From Streptomyces sp. NBC_00663 (GTDB lineage: Bacteria > Actinomycetota > Actinomycetes > Streptomycetales > Streptomycetaceae), in the NCBI RefSeq assembly GCF_036226885.1, contig NZ_CP109027.1, positions 1,240,001-1,304,000 on the forward strand: DNA of 64,000 bases, written 5' to 3'. Each line of letters starts with the position of its first letter. The first letter of the stretch is position 1. Shown in pieces: positions 20,989 through 29,574 of this stretch. Under the pieces are notes generated by a model, which was not told the origin of the DNA, did not search any database, and worked only from the letters and a program-made list of their open reading frames with translations. A program made the translations under genes and the position numbers.

Positions 20989-22812
20989 TCACCAACTGCT
21001 TTCTCGCCAGGCCTGCCACAGCCGTGCGTACCTGCCGTCCAGAGCCACAAGTTCCTCGTGGGTCCCCTGCTCGACCACGCGTCCCGCGTCCAGCACGGCG
21101 ATCCGGTCGGCCGCCATCGCCTGGGTGAGCCGGTGGGCCACGAACAGCGTGGTCCGCCCCGCGCACGCGGCCAGCACGGCCCGCTCCAGCTCGGCGGCGC
21201 CCTCACTGCCGGCCTCGGCGGTCGACTCGTCCAGCACCACCACGGGCGCACGGCCCAACACCAGCCGCGCCAGGGCGATCTGCGTGACCTTGGTGACGTC
21301 GAGCCGCTCACCGCCCTCGCCGACCGGCGTGCTCAGCCCCTCGGGGAGCGCCTCGACCCACCCCGCCGCACCGACCGTACGCAGCGCGTCGGTCAGTTCC
21401 GCGTCGCTCGCCCGCGGCGCGGCCAGCCGCAGATCCTCGGCCAGCGGACCGGAGAACACATGGGTCTCCTGCGTCAGCAGGCTCACCAGGGCCCGCGCCC
21501 CGGCCTCGTCCAGGCCCGCCAGGTCGGTCGGCCCGATGCGCACCGTCCCGGCCTGCGGGGTGCCGATACCCGCGACGAGCGCGGCCAGCGTCGTCTTGCC
21601 CGCGCCGGTGGCCCCCACCAGCGCGAGCGAACTCCCGGCCGGAATGGACAGGTCGACGTCCCTGAGGACCGGATCCTCGGTGCCGGGATAGGCGAAGGTC
21701 ACGCCCTCCACGGTCACCGCGTACGACGCGGAGCCCGCCGGTGCCACGGCCTCGTCGCCCGCCAGCCGTTCCTCCGCCTCCTCCCCCAGCACCCCGACCA
21801 GCCGGGTCAGGCTCGCGCCCGACTTCTGCGCCTCGTCGAAGGTGAACATGATCATGCCGAGCGGCACGAACAGCCGGTGGAACAGCAGCGGGGCCGCCGA
21901 CACCTCGCCCAGGCTGGCGGCGTCAGCCTCCAGGAGGGCGTATCCGACACCGAGGATGAGGGTGAGTCCGATGAACTCGGCGCGGTTCTCGCGGCCGACG
22001 AACCGGCCGAAGAAGTGGAACACCTCGATGCCCAGGTCGCGCACCCGCCGCGACTCCTCGGTGACCTTCTCGCGGAAGGCCTCTTCGAGGCGGTACGCGC
22101 GGACCGTGTCGATCCCGTTCAGACCGCTGATCAGCGCCTGGGCGCGGTCGGCCTGGGCCGCGCGCTGTATGCGGTAGAGCGGGGCGGAGCGCGGGAGATA
22201 CCAGCGCAGGGCCAGGGCGTACGCGGGCAGGGCGCCGGCCCCCGCCAGCCCGAGCCGCCAGTCGAGGCCGAACATGCCGGCCGTGGCGATGACGACCAGC
22301 ACACCCGCCGAGAACACCGTGGGCACGGCCATCCGGATGCCCCGGGAGAGCACGGCGACGTCGTCGCCGACCCGGGACAGCACATCGCCCCGGCCGACCT
22401 GTTCGATCCGTGCGCTCGGCATCCCGAGCACCGCGCGCACCGCGGACTCCCGCAGCGTGGCGAGCAGGTCCGCGCCCAGCCGTCCGATCAGATACGTCGA
22501 GGCCGCGGTGGCCACGGCGCCGAGCAGGGCTGCGGCCACCATCACCCCACCGATCCTGACCAGGACCGAGCGGGACTCCCCCGCCACGACCCCGTCGACC
22601 ACCTGGCCGAGCAGCAGCACCGGGAGCACCTGGAGCGCCGCTCCGGCCACCGAGGCGATCACGGTGGCGGCCGTCAGCCAGGGCATCTCGCGGCAGTGGG
22701 CCGCGACCCAGCGGGTGGCCTCGCGGCCGGTGGTGGTCCGCAGCGCCGCCGGTGCGGCGCGCGTGTCATCGGTGGCGCGCGTACCGGTGTCGTGCGTCTC
22801 GGTGGCGCTCAC
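20989..22812 (-). CDS. cchG: ABC exporter half with intact Walker motifs and degenerate signature (coelichelin cluster)
   Basis: A 607-residue membrane-ATPase half-transporter. The membrane domain spans ~residues 35-330 (WLTAATVIASVAGAALQVLP, IGGVMVAAALLGAVATAAST). The ATPase has Walker A VGATGAGKTTLAALVAG near residue 400, Q-loop LLTQETHVFSG, Walker B VVVLDEST near 522 and H-loop FVAHRLT. The signature is degenerate: where LSGGQ is expected it has GERLDVTKVTQIALARL near 505, and the D-loop reads TAEAGSEG. This is the mirror image of CchI. A CchG-CchI heterodimer would pair CchG Walker A/B with the CchI LSGGQ in one consensus ATP site. Probable function: siderophore export across the cytoplasmic membrane. 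GTG 22812 starts two bases after the cchF stop, so the two are co-translated. Confidence 0.88.
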   Translation of the reverse strand: MSATETHDTGTRATDDTRAAPAALRTTTGREATRWVAAHCREMPWLTAATVIASVAGAALQVLPVLLLGQVVDGVVAGESRSVLVRIGGVMVAAALLGAVATAASTYLIGRLGADLLATLRESAVRAVLGMPSARIEQVGRGDVLSRVGDDVAVLSRGIRMAVPTVFSAGVLVVIATAGMFGLDWRLGLAGAGALPAYALALRWYLPRSAPLYRIQRAAQADRAQALISGLNGIDTVRAYRLEEAFREKVTEESRRVRDLGIEVFHFFGRFVGRENRAEFIGLTLILGVGYALLEADAASLGEVSAAPLLFHRLFVPLGMIMFTFDEAQKSGASLTRLVGVLGEEAEERLAGDEAVAPAGSASYAVTVEGVTFAYPGTEDPVLRDVDLSIPAGSSLALVGATGAGKTTLAALVAGIGTPQAGTVRIGPTDLAGLDEAGARALVSLLTQETHVFSGPLAEDLRLAAPRASDAELTDALRTVGAAGWVEALPEGLSTPVGEGGERLDVTKVTQIALARLVLGRAPVVVLDESTAEAGSEGAAELERAVLAACAGRTTLFVAHRLTQAMAADRIAVLDAGRVVEQGTHEELVALDGRYARLWQAWRESSW

Positions 22813-22814
22813 AC

Positions 22815-23873
22815 CTACCCGGCCGCCGACTTGACGAGTTCGTCGATGGCGTACGGCATCGACAGCAGGGTGCCCTGCGAGATGGCCGCGCCGACCGCCG
22901 GGCCCTCGCTGTCCAGCAGGTAGGACACGTTGCCCTTCTTCACGGCGTCGAGGTTGGCGAAGAGCTTGAACTTCTTCAGCGCCTCGGTGTCGGCCTTGTC
23001 GTTGATGACGAAGATGTGGTCGACGTCGACGAGGTCGATGCGTTCCGGGGAGAGCTTGGTGTAGAAGCTGCCGCCCGCGACCTTGTCGATCTCCGTCTGG
23101 TACGTGAAGCCGATGCCGGACACGAGGCGGCCACGGACGTCGGTGGAGGTGAAGGGCGCGACCGAGTCCTCGTACCAGGACAGCGCGACGGCGGTCTGGC
23201 CGGCGAACTCGGGGTGTTCCTTCTTGGCGGTGCCGAGCCGGCCCTGAATGTCCTGGACCATCTTCTCGCCCTCCTCGGCCTTGCCGAGCGCCTTCGCGAT
23301 GTGCAGGGCGTTGTCCTGCCAGGGCGCGCTGAAGGGTTCCTTCTCGGCCTTGGTGCGGCCGACCGTCGGCGCGACCCTGGAGAGCTTGTCGTAGGCGGCC
23401 TGGTCGATCTCGGAGTAGACCGCGATGATCAGGTCCGGGCGCAGGGCGGCGATCTTCTCGTAGTTGGGGCCGGAGTCACCGTTGTTCATGATGACCTCGG
23501 GCTTGGTGTCGCCCCACTTGTCCTTCACCCAGGGCCACTGGGTGTTGATGTCGGGGCTCTGCCCCGGCGGGTTCGGGTACTGGTCGACCATGCCGACGGG
23601 CTTGATGCCGAAGGCCAGGACGGTCTGGTCGTCGGTGTAGCCGACGGAGACGACCCGCTGCGGGGCCTTGGTGATCTCGGTGGTGCCGAAGGCGTGCTCC
23701 ACCGTGACCGGGAAGGCGCCCGCGGCGGCGGTGGCCGAGGCGTTGTCGTCGGTCGACTCGTCGGAGGAGTCGGAGCCGCATCCCGCGAGGAGGCCGACGG
23801 TCAGGCCCAGGGCGGACACCGTGGTCGCCAGCCGCCGCCAGGGCCTGGTGAGCGTCGTTCTACGGAGGAGCAT
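22815..23873 (-). CDS. cchF: Ferric-siderophore binding lipoprotein (coelichelin uptake)
   Basis: A 352-residue class III (FepB/FhuD type) substrate-binding protein. The signal peptide runs from MLLRRTTLTRPWRR through a hydrophobic stretch to lipobox LLAGC, so the mature protein is anchored outside the membrane by a lipidated Cys. Family features: FGTTEITKAPQRVVSVGYTD, LAFGIKPVGMVDQYP, KIAALRPDLIIAVYSEID and a C-terminal LDAVKKGNVSYLLD. It should deliver ferri-coelichelin to the CchC/CchD permease driven by CchE. ATG 23873 is chosen because AAGGGA sits six bases upstream; an upstream ATG would add residues before the signal peptide. An iron box lies at 23955-23973, giving a cchF-cchG transcription unit. 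Confidence 0.92.
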   Translation of the reverse strand: MLLRRTTLTRPWRRLATTVSALGLTVGLLAGCGSDSSDESTDDNASATAAAGAFPVTVEHAFGTTEITKAPQRVVSVGYTDDQTVLAFGIKPVGMVDQYPNPPGQSPDINTQWPWVKDKWGDTKPEVIMNNGDSGPNYEKIAALRPDLIIAVYSEIDQAAYDKLSRVAPTVGRTKAEKEPFSAPWQDNALHIAKALGKAEEGEKMVQDIQGRLGTAKKEHPEFAGQTAVALSWYEDSVAPFTSTDVRGRLVSGIGFTYQTEIDKVAGGSFYTKLSPERIDLVDVDHIFVINDKADTEALKKFKLFANLDAVKKGNVSYLLDSEGPAVGAAISQGTLLSMPYAIDELVKSAAG

Positions 23874-23954
23874 CAGCCATCCCTTGCTCGCACGGTCACT
23901 GCGCCACGCCCCCATGGCCACGTTCTAAGGGCAGGCAAACCTTACCCATAAAAA

Positions 23955-23973
23955 TGAGGTTAGCCTAGCCTAA
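23955..23973. promoter_or_regulatory. Iron box upstream of cchF, overlapping the cchE stop codon
   Basis: TGAGGTTAGCCTAGCCTAA differs from the iron-box consensus at four positions. The cchE TAG stop (23970-23972) lies inside it, showing how tightly the operator is packed between genes. Confidence 0.78.
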
Positions 23974-24830
23974 CTACTGTTCTTTCCCTGGTAGTTGGGC
24001 TGGACCTGTGTGCGACCGATCGGCACGATGAGCGGACGGTCCCCCACCGGGTCGTCGATGACCATGGCGCGCAGTCCGAACGCCTCGTGCAGCAGTTCTG
24101 CGGTGATGACGTCCCGCGGGTGCCCCTGCGCCAGGATGGCGCCCTCCTTCATCACCACGAGGTTGTCGCTGTAGCGGGTGGCCAGGTTGAGGTCGTGGAG
24201 CACCATGACGACGGTGCGGCCCGACTCGTGCAGATCGTCGACCAGGTCGAGGACCTCGATCGCGTGCGCCAGATCGAGGTAGGTGGTCGGCTCGTCCAGC
24301 AGCAGCAGATCGGTGCCCTGGGCCAGGGTCATCGAGATCCAGACGCGCTGCCGCTGTCCGCCGGACAAGGTGTCGACAGGCCGGTCGGCGAGGTCCGAGA
24401 CGCCGGTCATGGCCAACGCCCGTTCCACCACGGCGGCGTCGTCCGAGGACCACTGCCGCAGCCAGCTCTGATGCGGATGCCGGCCCCTGGCGACCAGGTC
24501 GGCCACGGTGAGCCCCTCGGGCGCGACCGGCGTCTGCGGCAGCAGGCCGAGCTTCTTCGCCACGTCCCGGGTCCTGAGCCGGGCGATGTCGTCACCGTCG
24601 AGCAGGACCGTGCCCCGGGTCGGCTTCAGCAGCCTCGACAGGGTCCTCAACAGGGTTGATTTGCCACAGCCGTTGGGGCCGATGATGGTGGTGATCACTC
24701 CGGGCGGCACGGTCACGTCGAGCCCGTCGAGGACGGTCCGGCCGCCGTATCCGACGGTGACGTCCTCAGCCGTCAGCCGTGCGACCTGCCCGACGGCGGA
24801 CGTGACCCGGATGATGTCCTGAGCGACCAC
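23970..24830 (-). CDS. cchE: ABC importer ATPase for ferric siderophore
   Basis: A 286-residue FepC/FecE-type ATPase with all motifs intact: Walker [17 protein letters not shown] near residue 50, Q-loop [12 protein letters not shown], signature [17 protein letters not shown] near 150, Walker [14 protein letters not shown] and H-loop [12 protein letters not shown]. It powers import of ferri-coelichelin through the CchC/CchD channel. GTG 24830 follows AGGGGG by four bases. It has its own iron box at 24840-24858 although it lies just after cchD on the same strand, and its stop codon overlaps the cchF iron box. The C-terminal tail ([11 protein letters not shown]) is short and unremarkable. Confidence 0.92.
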   Translation of the reverse strand: MVAQDIIRVTSAVGQVARLTAEDVTVGYGGRTVLDGLDVTVPPGVITTIIGPNGCGKSTLLRTLSRLLKPTRGTVLLDGDDIARLRTRDVAKKLGLLPQTPVAPEGLTVADLVARGRHPHQSWLRQWSSDDAAVVERALAMTGVSDLADRPVDTLSGGQRQRVWISMTLAQGTDLLLLDEPTTYLDLAHAIEVLDLVDDLHESGRTVVMVLHDLNLATRYSDNLVVMKEGAILAQGHPRDVITAELLHEAFGLRAMVIDDPVGDRPLIVPIGRTQVQPNYQGKNSS

Positions 24831-24839
24831 AAGGCCCCC

Positions 24840-24858
24840 TACGTTTAGGCTTACCTGA
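24840..24858. promoter_or_regulatory. Iron box upstream of cchE
   Basis: TACGTTTAGGCTTACCTGA contains the core TTAGGCTTACCTGA and fits the iron-box pattern with about five mismatches. It lies in the 40-base gap between cchD and cchE, 10 bases before the cchE GTG. Confidence 0.7.
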
Positions 24859-24870
24859 CTCTCGCATCAT

Positions 24871-25947
24871 CTACCGGACGTTGGCCCGCACCAGCAGATA
24901 GACGAGGAAGGGCCCCCCGATCGCGGCGGTCACCACGCCGACCGGCAGGCTCACCGGCAGCGCGGTACGGGCGACCAGGTCGGCGCCGGTCAGCAGCAGC
25001 GCCCCGACCAGCCCCGAGGCCGTCAACGGAGGCGTCGGGCAGCGGGTCAGACGCAGCGCCACCTGCGGCGCGACCAGCGCGACGAACGGGACCGGGCCCG
25101 CCGCGCTCACCGCCGCGCCGGCCAGCAGGACCGCGCACAGCAGCATGACCGCCCGCACGCGCGTGTACCGGACGCCCAGGCCCGCGGCGACCTCGTCGCC
25201 GAAGTGCAGCGGCTTGAACGGGAAGGCCACGCACGACACGACGGCGAGCAGGACGAGCGTGCACCACAGGGCCGTCCACACCTCGTCCCAGCCCCGGTCG
25301 TCCAGCGAGCCCACCAGCCACGTCTGCGCCCTTGCCACGTCCCTGATGTCGGCCGTGGCCAGCAGCCAGGTGGTGATCGCCTCCATCACGGCGGTCACGG
25401 AGATGCCGATGAGGATGAGCCGGAAGCCGTCGAGGCCGCGCCGCCACGCCAGGAAGTACACCAGCAGCCCGGTGCCGAGGCCGCCGCCGAGCGCCGCCGC
25501 CGACAGTCCGACGGAGTTCACGATCGCCGCGGCGGTGCCGCCCGACACCGTCACCAGGAACACGGCGACCGCGCCGGCGCCCGAGGTGATCCCGAGGACG
25601 TCCGGGCTGGCCAGCGGATTGCGCGCGAGGGACTGGGTGATGGCGCCGGACACCCCGAGGGCGACCCCGACGACGAGTCCGGCCAGGGCCCGGGGCAGCC
25701 GCAGGTCCATGATGACGAACTCGTCGACCGGCTCGCCGTGGCCGAAGATCGTGGCGATCACCTGGGGCAGCCCGATGGGGAAGTCGCCGATGCCGATGGA
25801 GAGACAGAACAGCAGAAAGGTCATGGCCGCCAGCAGCAGCGTGACGGCCAGGAGCCAGGGCCGCCACACGAACGACACCCGGCCCAGCCGTACGCCCGGC
25901 AGCACCGCCGCCTTCGGGCCCGCGCTCATCAACTCCGCCCCGTTCAC
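24871..25947 (-). CDS. cchD: FecCD-family siderophore permease
   Basis: A 358-residue membrane permease of the FecCD/BtuC family with about ten hydrophobic segments (LLAVTLLLAAMTFLLFCLSI, LAGLVVGVALGVSGAITQSL, VMLLCAVLLAGAAVSAAG). Conserved turns seen are LRLPRALAGLVVG, ARNPLASPDVLGITSGAG, and GPVPFVALVAPQVALRLT, the region that contacts the ATPase. It pairs with CchC in the ferri-coelichelin import channel. The GTG start at 25947 overlaps the cchC stop in a GTGA arrangement, a sign of coupled translation; ATG 25929 is an alternative. Confidence 0.9.
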   Translation of the reverse strand: MNGAELMSAGPKAAVLPGVRLGRVSFVWRPWLLAVTLLLAAMTFLLFCLSIGIGDFPIGLPQVIATIFGHGEPVDEFVIMDLRLPRALAGLVVGVALGVSGAITQSLARNPLASPDVLGITSGAGAVAVFLVTVSGGTAAAIVNSVGLSAAALGGGLGTGLLVYFLAWRRGLDGFRLILIGISVTAVMEAITTWLLATADIRDVARAQTWLVGSLDDRGWDEVWTALWCTLVLLAVVSCVAFPFKPLHFGDEVAAGLGVRYTRVRAVMLLCAVLLAGAAVSAAGPVPFVALVAPQVALRLTRCPTPPLTASGLVGALLLTGADLVARTALPVSLPVGVVTAAIGGPFLVYLLVRANVR

Positions 25948-27017
25948 GTGTTCTTGACCTTTCCGAGCCACACCAGCGCCGCGAAGAACGGCGCGCCCAG
26001 GAGGGCGACGACGACCCCGGCGTCCAGTTCACCCGGCCGGACCACAAGGCGCCCCACGATGTCGCACACCAGCAGCACGATCGCGCCCAGCAGTCCGGCG
26101 TACGGCACCAGCCAGCGGTAGTCGGGGCCGGTCAGGTACCGGGCCACGTGGGCGACCATCAGCCCGAGGAAGGCGATGGGGCCGCACGCCGCCGTCGCCG
26201 CGCCCGCGAGGAGGGTGATGGCGAGGATGCCGACGGTCCGGCTCAGCGCGATGTTCACGCCGAGCCCCCGGGCCACGTCGTCACCGAGGTTGAGGAGGTT
26301 GATGGCGGGCAGGGTGCTGAGCGCCAGGACCAGGCCGACGGTGATGAACGCGGTCACCGGCCAGATGACACCGAAGCCGACCCCCGCCACGGACCCGGCG
26401 TTCCAGAACCGCAGCGCGTTCAGCGCCGCCTGGTCGGTCAGCGCGATCGCCGTGGTCATCGCGGCGAGGAACACCGCGACGCCCTGTCCGGCCAGGGCGA
26501 GCGTCAGCGGGTTGCCGGCGCCCCGGCCCAAGCTGGAGAGGCCGAAGACCACGACACCCGCGACCGCCGCGCCCAGGAAGGCGAACCAGACGTACTGGAA
26601 GGGGTTGGTGAGCCCGAACAGGGTGATCGCCGAGACCACCGCGAAGGACGCGCCCGCGTTCACCCCCAACAGACCGGTGTCGGCGATCGGGTTGCGGGTG
26701 TAGCCCTGGATCAGCGCCCCGCCCACGCCCAGGGCGATGCCCGCCACCACGGCGAGCACCGTCCGGGGCACCCGGACCGTCCGGACGATGAGTCGGATCT
26801 CGGTGAGCCGCTGGTCGGCCTCCGGCGCCGCGAACAGCCCGTGCCACACCTCGCCGGGACTCAACGCGCGCGCACCGACGGCCAGGGACACCGCTCCGGT
26901 GATCACGAGGACCACCACCAGCACACCCAGACCCGCAACTCGCCTCCTGCGGGCGGGAGTTGAGTCTCGGGGCGCGGCGCGCTCGACTGCGGTCATGCCC
27001 ATGTGGACGTACGTCAT
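25944..27017 (-). CDS. cchC: FecCD-family siderophore permease
   Basis: A ~357-residue FecCD/BtuC-family permease, partner of CchD. It has about nine or ten membrane segments, including LGVLVVVLVITGAVSLAVGA near the N-terminus and VGILAITLLAGAATAACGP. Family turns: IRLIVRTVRVPRTVLAVVAG, YTRNPIADTGLLGVNAGASF, GPIAFLGLMVAHVARYL. ATG 27017 has AAAGGG immediately before it, too close for ideal use; in-frame ATGs at 27002 and 26996 are possible, so the first residues are uncertain. It lies 30 bases after cchB on the same strand and overlaps cchD, making a cchB-cchC-cchD unit below the iron box at 28449. Confidence 0.9.
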   Translation of the reverse strand: MTYVHMGMTAVERAAPRDSTPARRRRVAGLGVLVVVLVITGAVSLAVGARALSPGEVWHGLFAAPEADQRLTEIRLIVRTVRVPRTVLAVVAGIALGVGGALIQGYTRNPIADTGLLGVNAGASFAVVSAITLFGLTNPFQYVWFAFLGAAVAGVVVFGLSSLGRGAGNPLTLALAGQGVAVFLAAMTTAIALTDQAALNALRFWNAGSVAGVGFGVIWPVTAFITVGLVLALSTLPAINLLNLGDDVARGLGVNIALSRTVGILAITLLAGAATAACGPIAFLGLMVAHVARYLTGPDYRWLVPYAGLLGAIVLLVCDIVGRLVVRPGELDAGVVVALLGAPFFAALVWLGKVKNT

Positions 27018-27047
27018 CCCTTTGATCGAACCAGTGGGCGGCTGTTG

Positions 27048-28394
27048 TCAGCGGGCGGCGGAGCTGCCGATCCCGTCGACGATCGGACGGGCCTCGTCGG
27101 AGGCGGTCTTGAGGACGGAGTCGAGGATCTCGCCGACCCTGATGGCGGTGTTGGAGAGCAGGGACGAGGTGATGCCGTGCGTGTGCTCGGTGCCGCCCTG
27201 GAGGTAGATACCGCAGCGGAGTTCGGGGCGGGTGGCGATGCGGTAGTCGCGTTCGACGCGCAGCCGGCCCTCGTCGTCGCGCAGACAGAGGTCGGCGACC
27301 TCCCCGAGGAGGCCCTGGGGGTCGGCGGGGCTGTAGCCGGTGGCGAAGACCACGACGTCGGCGTCCAGCGGGGTTTCCTCGCCGGTGACAAGGGACTTGA
27401 CGGTGGTTCGCACCCCGTCGGGCCGCTCCTCGACGCCGACGAGGCGGGAGACGTTGAGGAAGCGCAGCCGCTCGGTGCCGAGGACTTTCTCCTGGTACAT
27501 CTGCCGGTACAGGTCGTCGATCAGATCAATGTCCACCACGGAGTAGTTGGTGTTGCCGTGGTAGCCCATGAGCTGCCGTTTGACGTCGTCGGGGGCGGCG
27601 AAGTACGTGTCGACCGCGTCGGGGTCGAAGATCCGGTTGGCGAAGCCGCTGTCGTCGGCGGGGCTGTAGCCGTAGCGGGAGAAGACGGCGCAGACCTCGG
27701 CCTCGGGGAAGCGGCGGTGCAGATAGGCGACGTTCTCGGCGGCGCTCTGTCCGGCGCCGACGACGACGAACCGGGACGGGGAGAGGCCGTCTAACTCCTC
27801 GACCTTGCCGAGGAGTTCGGCGTTGTGCCAGACGCGGTCGGTGCGCTCGACACCCTCCGGCATGAGGGGGCGCAGGCCGGTGCCGATGACGAGGTTGCGG
27901 GCCCGGTGCAGGGCAAGCCCCTCGGCGGAGCGGACCGTCACCTCCAGATGGTCGACGACGCCGTCACGGACGACCGGGGAGACGGCGACGACCTCGTGGC
28001 CGTACGAGATCATGGCGTCGACCTGGGCGGCGGCCCACTCGAAGTAGTCGTGGAACTCCACCCGCAGCGGGAACAGGTTCTTGTGGTTGATGAAGTCGAT
28101 CAGCCGCCCCTTGCTCTTCAGATAGCAGAGGAAGCTGTACTCGCTGGCCGGGTTCCGGAGCGTCACCAGGTCCTTGAGGAAGGACACCTGCATGGTCGCG
28201 TCGTCGATCAGCATCCCGCGGTGCCAGCCGAAGCTCGGCTGCTGCTCGAAGAAGTGAGCGCTGACCCCCTCCTGCCGGTCGACGCGCGCGTTGTGCTCGC
28301 TCAGTGCGATCGCCATGGCCACGTTGGAGGGGCCGAAGCCCACGCCTATGAGGTCGTGGATCAGTGATGCGTCGTCAGGAAGAGTCTGTGCCAT
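27048..28394 (-). CDS. cchB: L-ornithine N5-monooxygenase
   Basis: A 448-residue flavin N-hydroxylase of the SidA/PvdA/IucD family that makes delta-N-hydroxyornithine using FAD, NADPH and oxygen. FAD motif IGVGFGPSNVAMAIAL near residue 15; FEQQPSFGWHRGMLID and MQVSFLKDLVTLRNP, both typical of this family; NADPH motif VVVGAGQSAAENVAYL near residue 210; and the C-terminal VVFATGYSPADPQGLL. The product is the hydroxamate precursor for two residue types in coelichelin. ATG 28394 is chosen because GGGAG lies four bases upstream. It is divergent from the formyltransferase gene cchA; the region between has two iron boxes. Confidence 0.95.
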   Translation of the reverse strand: MAQTLPDDASLIHDLIGVGFGPSNVAMAIALSEHNARVDRQEGVSAHFFEQQPSFGWHRGMLIDDATMQVSFLKDLVTLRNPASEYSFLCYLKSKGRLIDFINHKNLFPLRVEFHDYFEWAAAQVDAMISYGHEVVAVSPVVRDGVVDHLEVTVRSAEGLALHRARNLVIGTGLRPLMPEGVERTDRVWHNAELLGKVEELDGLSPSRFVVVGAGQSAAENVAYLHRRFPEAEVCAVFSRYGYSPADDSGFANRIFDPDAVDTYFAAPDDVKRQLMGYHGNTNYSVVDIDLIDDLYRQMYQEKVLGTERLRFLNVSRLVGVEERPDGVRTTVKSLVTGEETPLDADVVVFATGYSPADPQGLLGEVADLCLRDDEGRLRVERDYRIATRPELRCGIYLQGGTEHTHGITSSLLSNTAIRVGEILDSVLKTASDEARPIVDGIGSSAAR

Positions 28395-28448
28395 GTCACT
28401 CCCATCCTGCGGGTGGATGGGCACGCCTACGGAGGGGCGGCCCAAAAC

Positions 28449-28467
28449 TTAGGTAAGGCTAAGCTCA
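28449..28467. promoter_or_regulatory. Iron box upstream of cchB
   Basis: TTAGGTAAGGCTAAGCTCA carries the half-sites TTAGGT and GCTAA at the expected spacing. It is 55 bases from the cchB start and is the copy closest to that gene, so it should control cchB-C-D. Confidence 0.72.
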
Positions 28468-28489
28468 TCCTGTGGAACTGTCGATAGGC

Positions 28490-28507
28490 AGTGCACCGTT
28501 GTGCACT
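28490..28507. promoter_or_regulatory. Perfect inverted repeat between the two divergent iron boxes
   Basis: AGTGCAC (28490-28496), four bases CGTT, then GTGCACT (28501-28507). It abuts the cchA iron box and is not itself iron-box-like. It may be the site of a second regulator of the cchA/cchB promoters; no protein is known from this sequence. Confidence 0.4.
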
Positions 28508-28525
28508 TAGGTAAGCCTTGCTTTA
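28507..28525. promoter_or_regulatory. Iron box upstream of cchA
   Basis: TTAGGTAAGCCTTGCTTTA matches the left half of the iron box (TTAGGTnAGCCT) well and the right half less well. It lies 39 bases before the cchA start codon. Confidence 0.72.
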
Positions 28526-28563
28526 CTGACGCCTGGTCAGTCCCTGCTCCGAGGAGGAACCGC

Positions 28564-29511
28564 ATGCGGGTCGTCATGTTCGGCTATCAGACCTGGGGGC
28601 ACCGGACCCTCCGCGCCCTGCTGGACTCCGAGCACGACGTGGTCCTGGTGGTGACCCACCCCAAGAGCGAGCACGCCTACGAGAAGATCTGGAGCGACTC
28701 GGTCGCCGACCTCGCCGAGGAGCACGGCGTGCCGGTCGTGATCCGCAACCGCCCTGACGACGACGAGCTGTTCGCGCGCCTCAAGGAGGCCGACCCGGAC
28801 ATCATCGTGGCCAACAACTGGCGTACCTGGATCCCCCCGCGCATCTTCGGCCTGCCCCGGCACGGCACCCTGAACGTGCACGACGCGCTGCTGCCGAAGT
28901 ACGCCGGGTTCTCCCCGCTGATCTGGGCCCTGATCAACGGCGAGTCCGAAGTCGGCGTCACCGCGCACCTGATGAACGACGAACTCGACGCCGGTGACAT
29001 CGTGCGCCAGGAGGCGGTGCCGGTCGGGCCGACGGACACCGCGACCGACCTCTTCCACCGGACCGTCGACCTCATCGCCCCGGTCACCCTCGGCGCGCTC
29101 GCTCATATCGCTTCCGGGCAGACGGAGTTCACCCGGCAGGACCGCTCGCAGGCCAGCTTCTTCCACAAGCGCTCCATCGAGGACAGCCGCATCGACTGGA
29201 CCTGGCCGGCGGAGGACCTCGAACGCCTGGTCCGCGCCCAGTCGGAGCCGTACCCGAGCGCGTTCACCTTCCACAAGGGCCGGCGGATCGAAGTCCTCGC
29301 CTCGGTCGTCTCCGAGGGCCGGTACGGCGGGACGCCCGGCCGTATCTTCTATCGCGAGGGCGAGGGTGTCGTCATCGTCGCCGGGGCCGACGCGCGCACG
29401 GGCCGCAACCATGGGCTGGCCATCACCCGCGTACGCACCGAGGACGGCCGCGAGCTGCCCGCGACCGAGTACTTCACCAGCATGGGCGGCTATCTCACCA
29501 ACCAGCCCTGA
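28564..29511 (+). CDS. cchA: Hydroxyornithine formyltransferase (methionyl-tRNA formyltransferase-like)
   Basis: A 315-residue formyltransferase. N-terminal catalytic fold: MRVVMFGYQTWGHRTLRALL, IIVANNWRTWIPPRIF, then the formyl-THF site LNVHDALLPKYAGFSPLIWA (Asn-x-His plus the LLPKYAG loop, ~residue 105) and MNDELDAGDIVRQE with the catalytic Asp. A C-terminal Fmt-C-like domain follows (FTFHKGRRIEVL). It uses 10-formyltetrahydrofolate to formylate delta-N-hydroxyornithine, giving the N-terminal residue type of coelichelin. ATG 28564 is chosen because GAGGAGG ends six bases before it; the upstream ATG at 28501 lies in front of the iron box. A strong hairpin at 29531-29560 ends the transcript. 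Confidence 0.94.
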   Translation: MRVVMFGYQTWGHRTLRALLDSEHDVVLVVTHPKSEHAYEKIWSDSVADLAEEHGVPVVIRNRPDDDELFARLKEADPDIIVANNWRTWIPPRIFGLPRHGTLNVHDALLPKYAGFSPLIWALINGESEVGVTAHLMNDELDAGDIVRQEAVPVGPTDTATDLFHRTVDLIAPVTLGALAHIASGQTEFTRQDRSQASFFHKRSIEDSRIDWTWPAEDLERLVRAQSEPYPSAFTFHKGRRIEVLASVVSEGRYGGTPGRIFYREGEGVVIVAGADARTGRNHGLAITRVRTEDGRELPATEYFTSMGGYLTNQP

Positions 29512-29530
29512 GACGTAGTCGGCATGAAGT

Positions 29531-29560
29531 GACCCGCCACTGCCCGTGCAGCGGCGGGTC
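29531..29560. terminator. Hairpin terminator between convergent cchA and the copper-linked gene
   Basis: GACCCGCC (29531-29538) pairs with GGCGGGTC (29553-29560), extended by CTGC/GCAG across one unpaired base on each side, with a four-base CCGT loop. There is no long T-run, which is common in Streptomyces. It can serve both convergent genes. Confidence 0.75.
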
Positions 29561-29574
29561 GCCGTATGTCCGGG

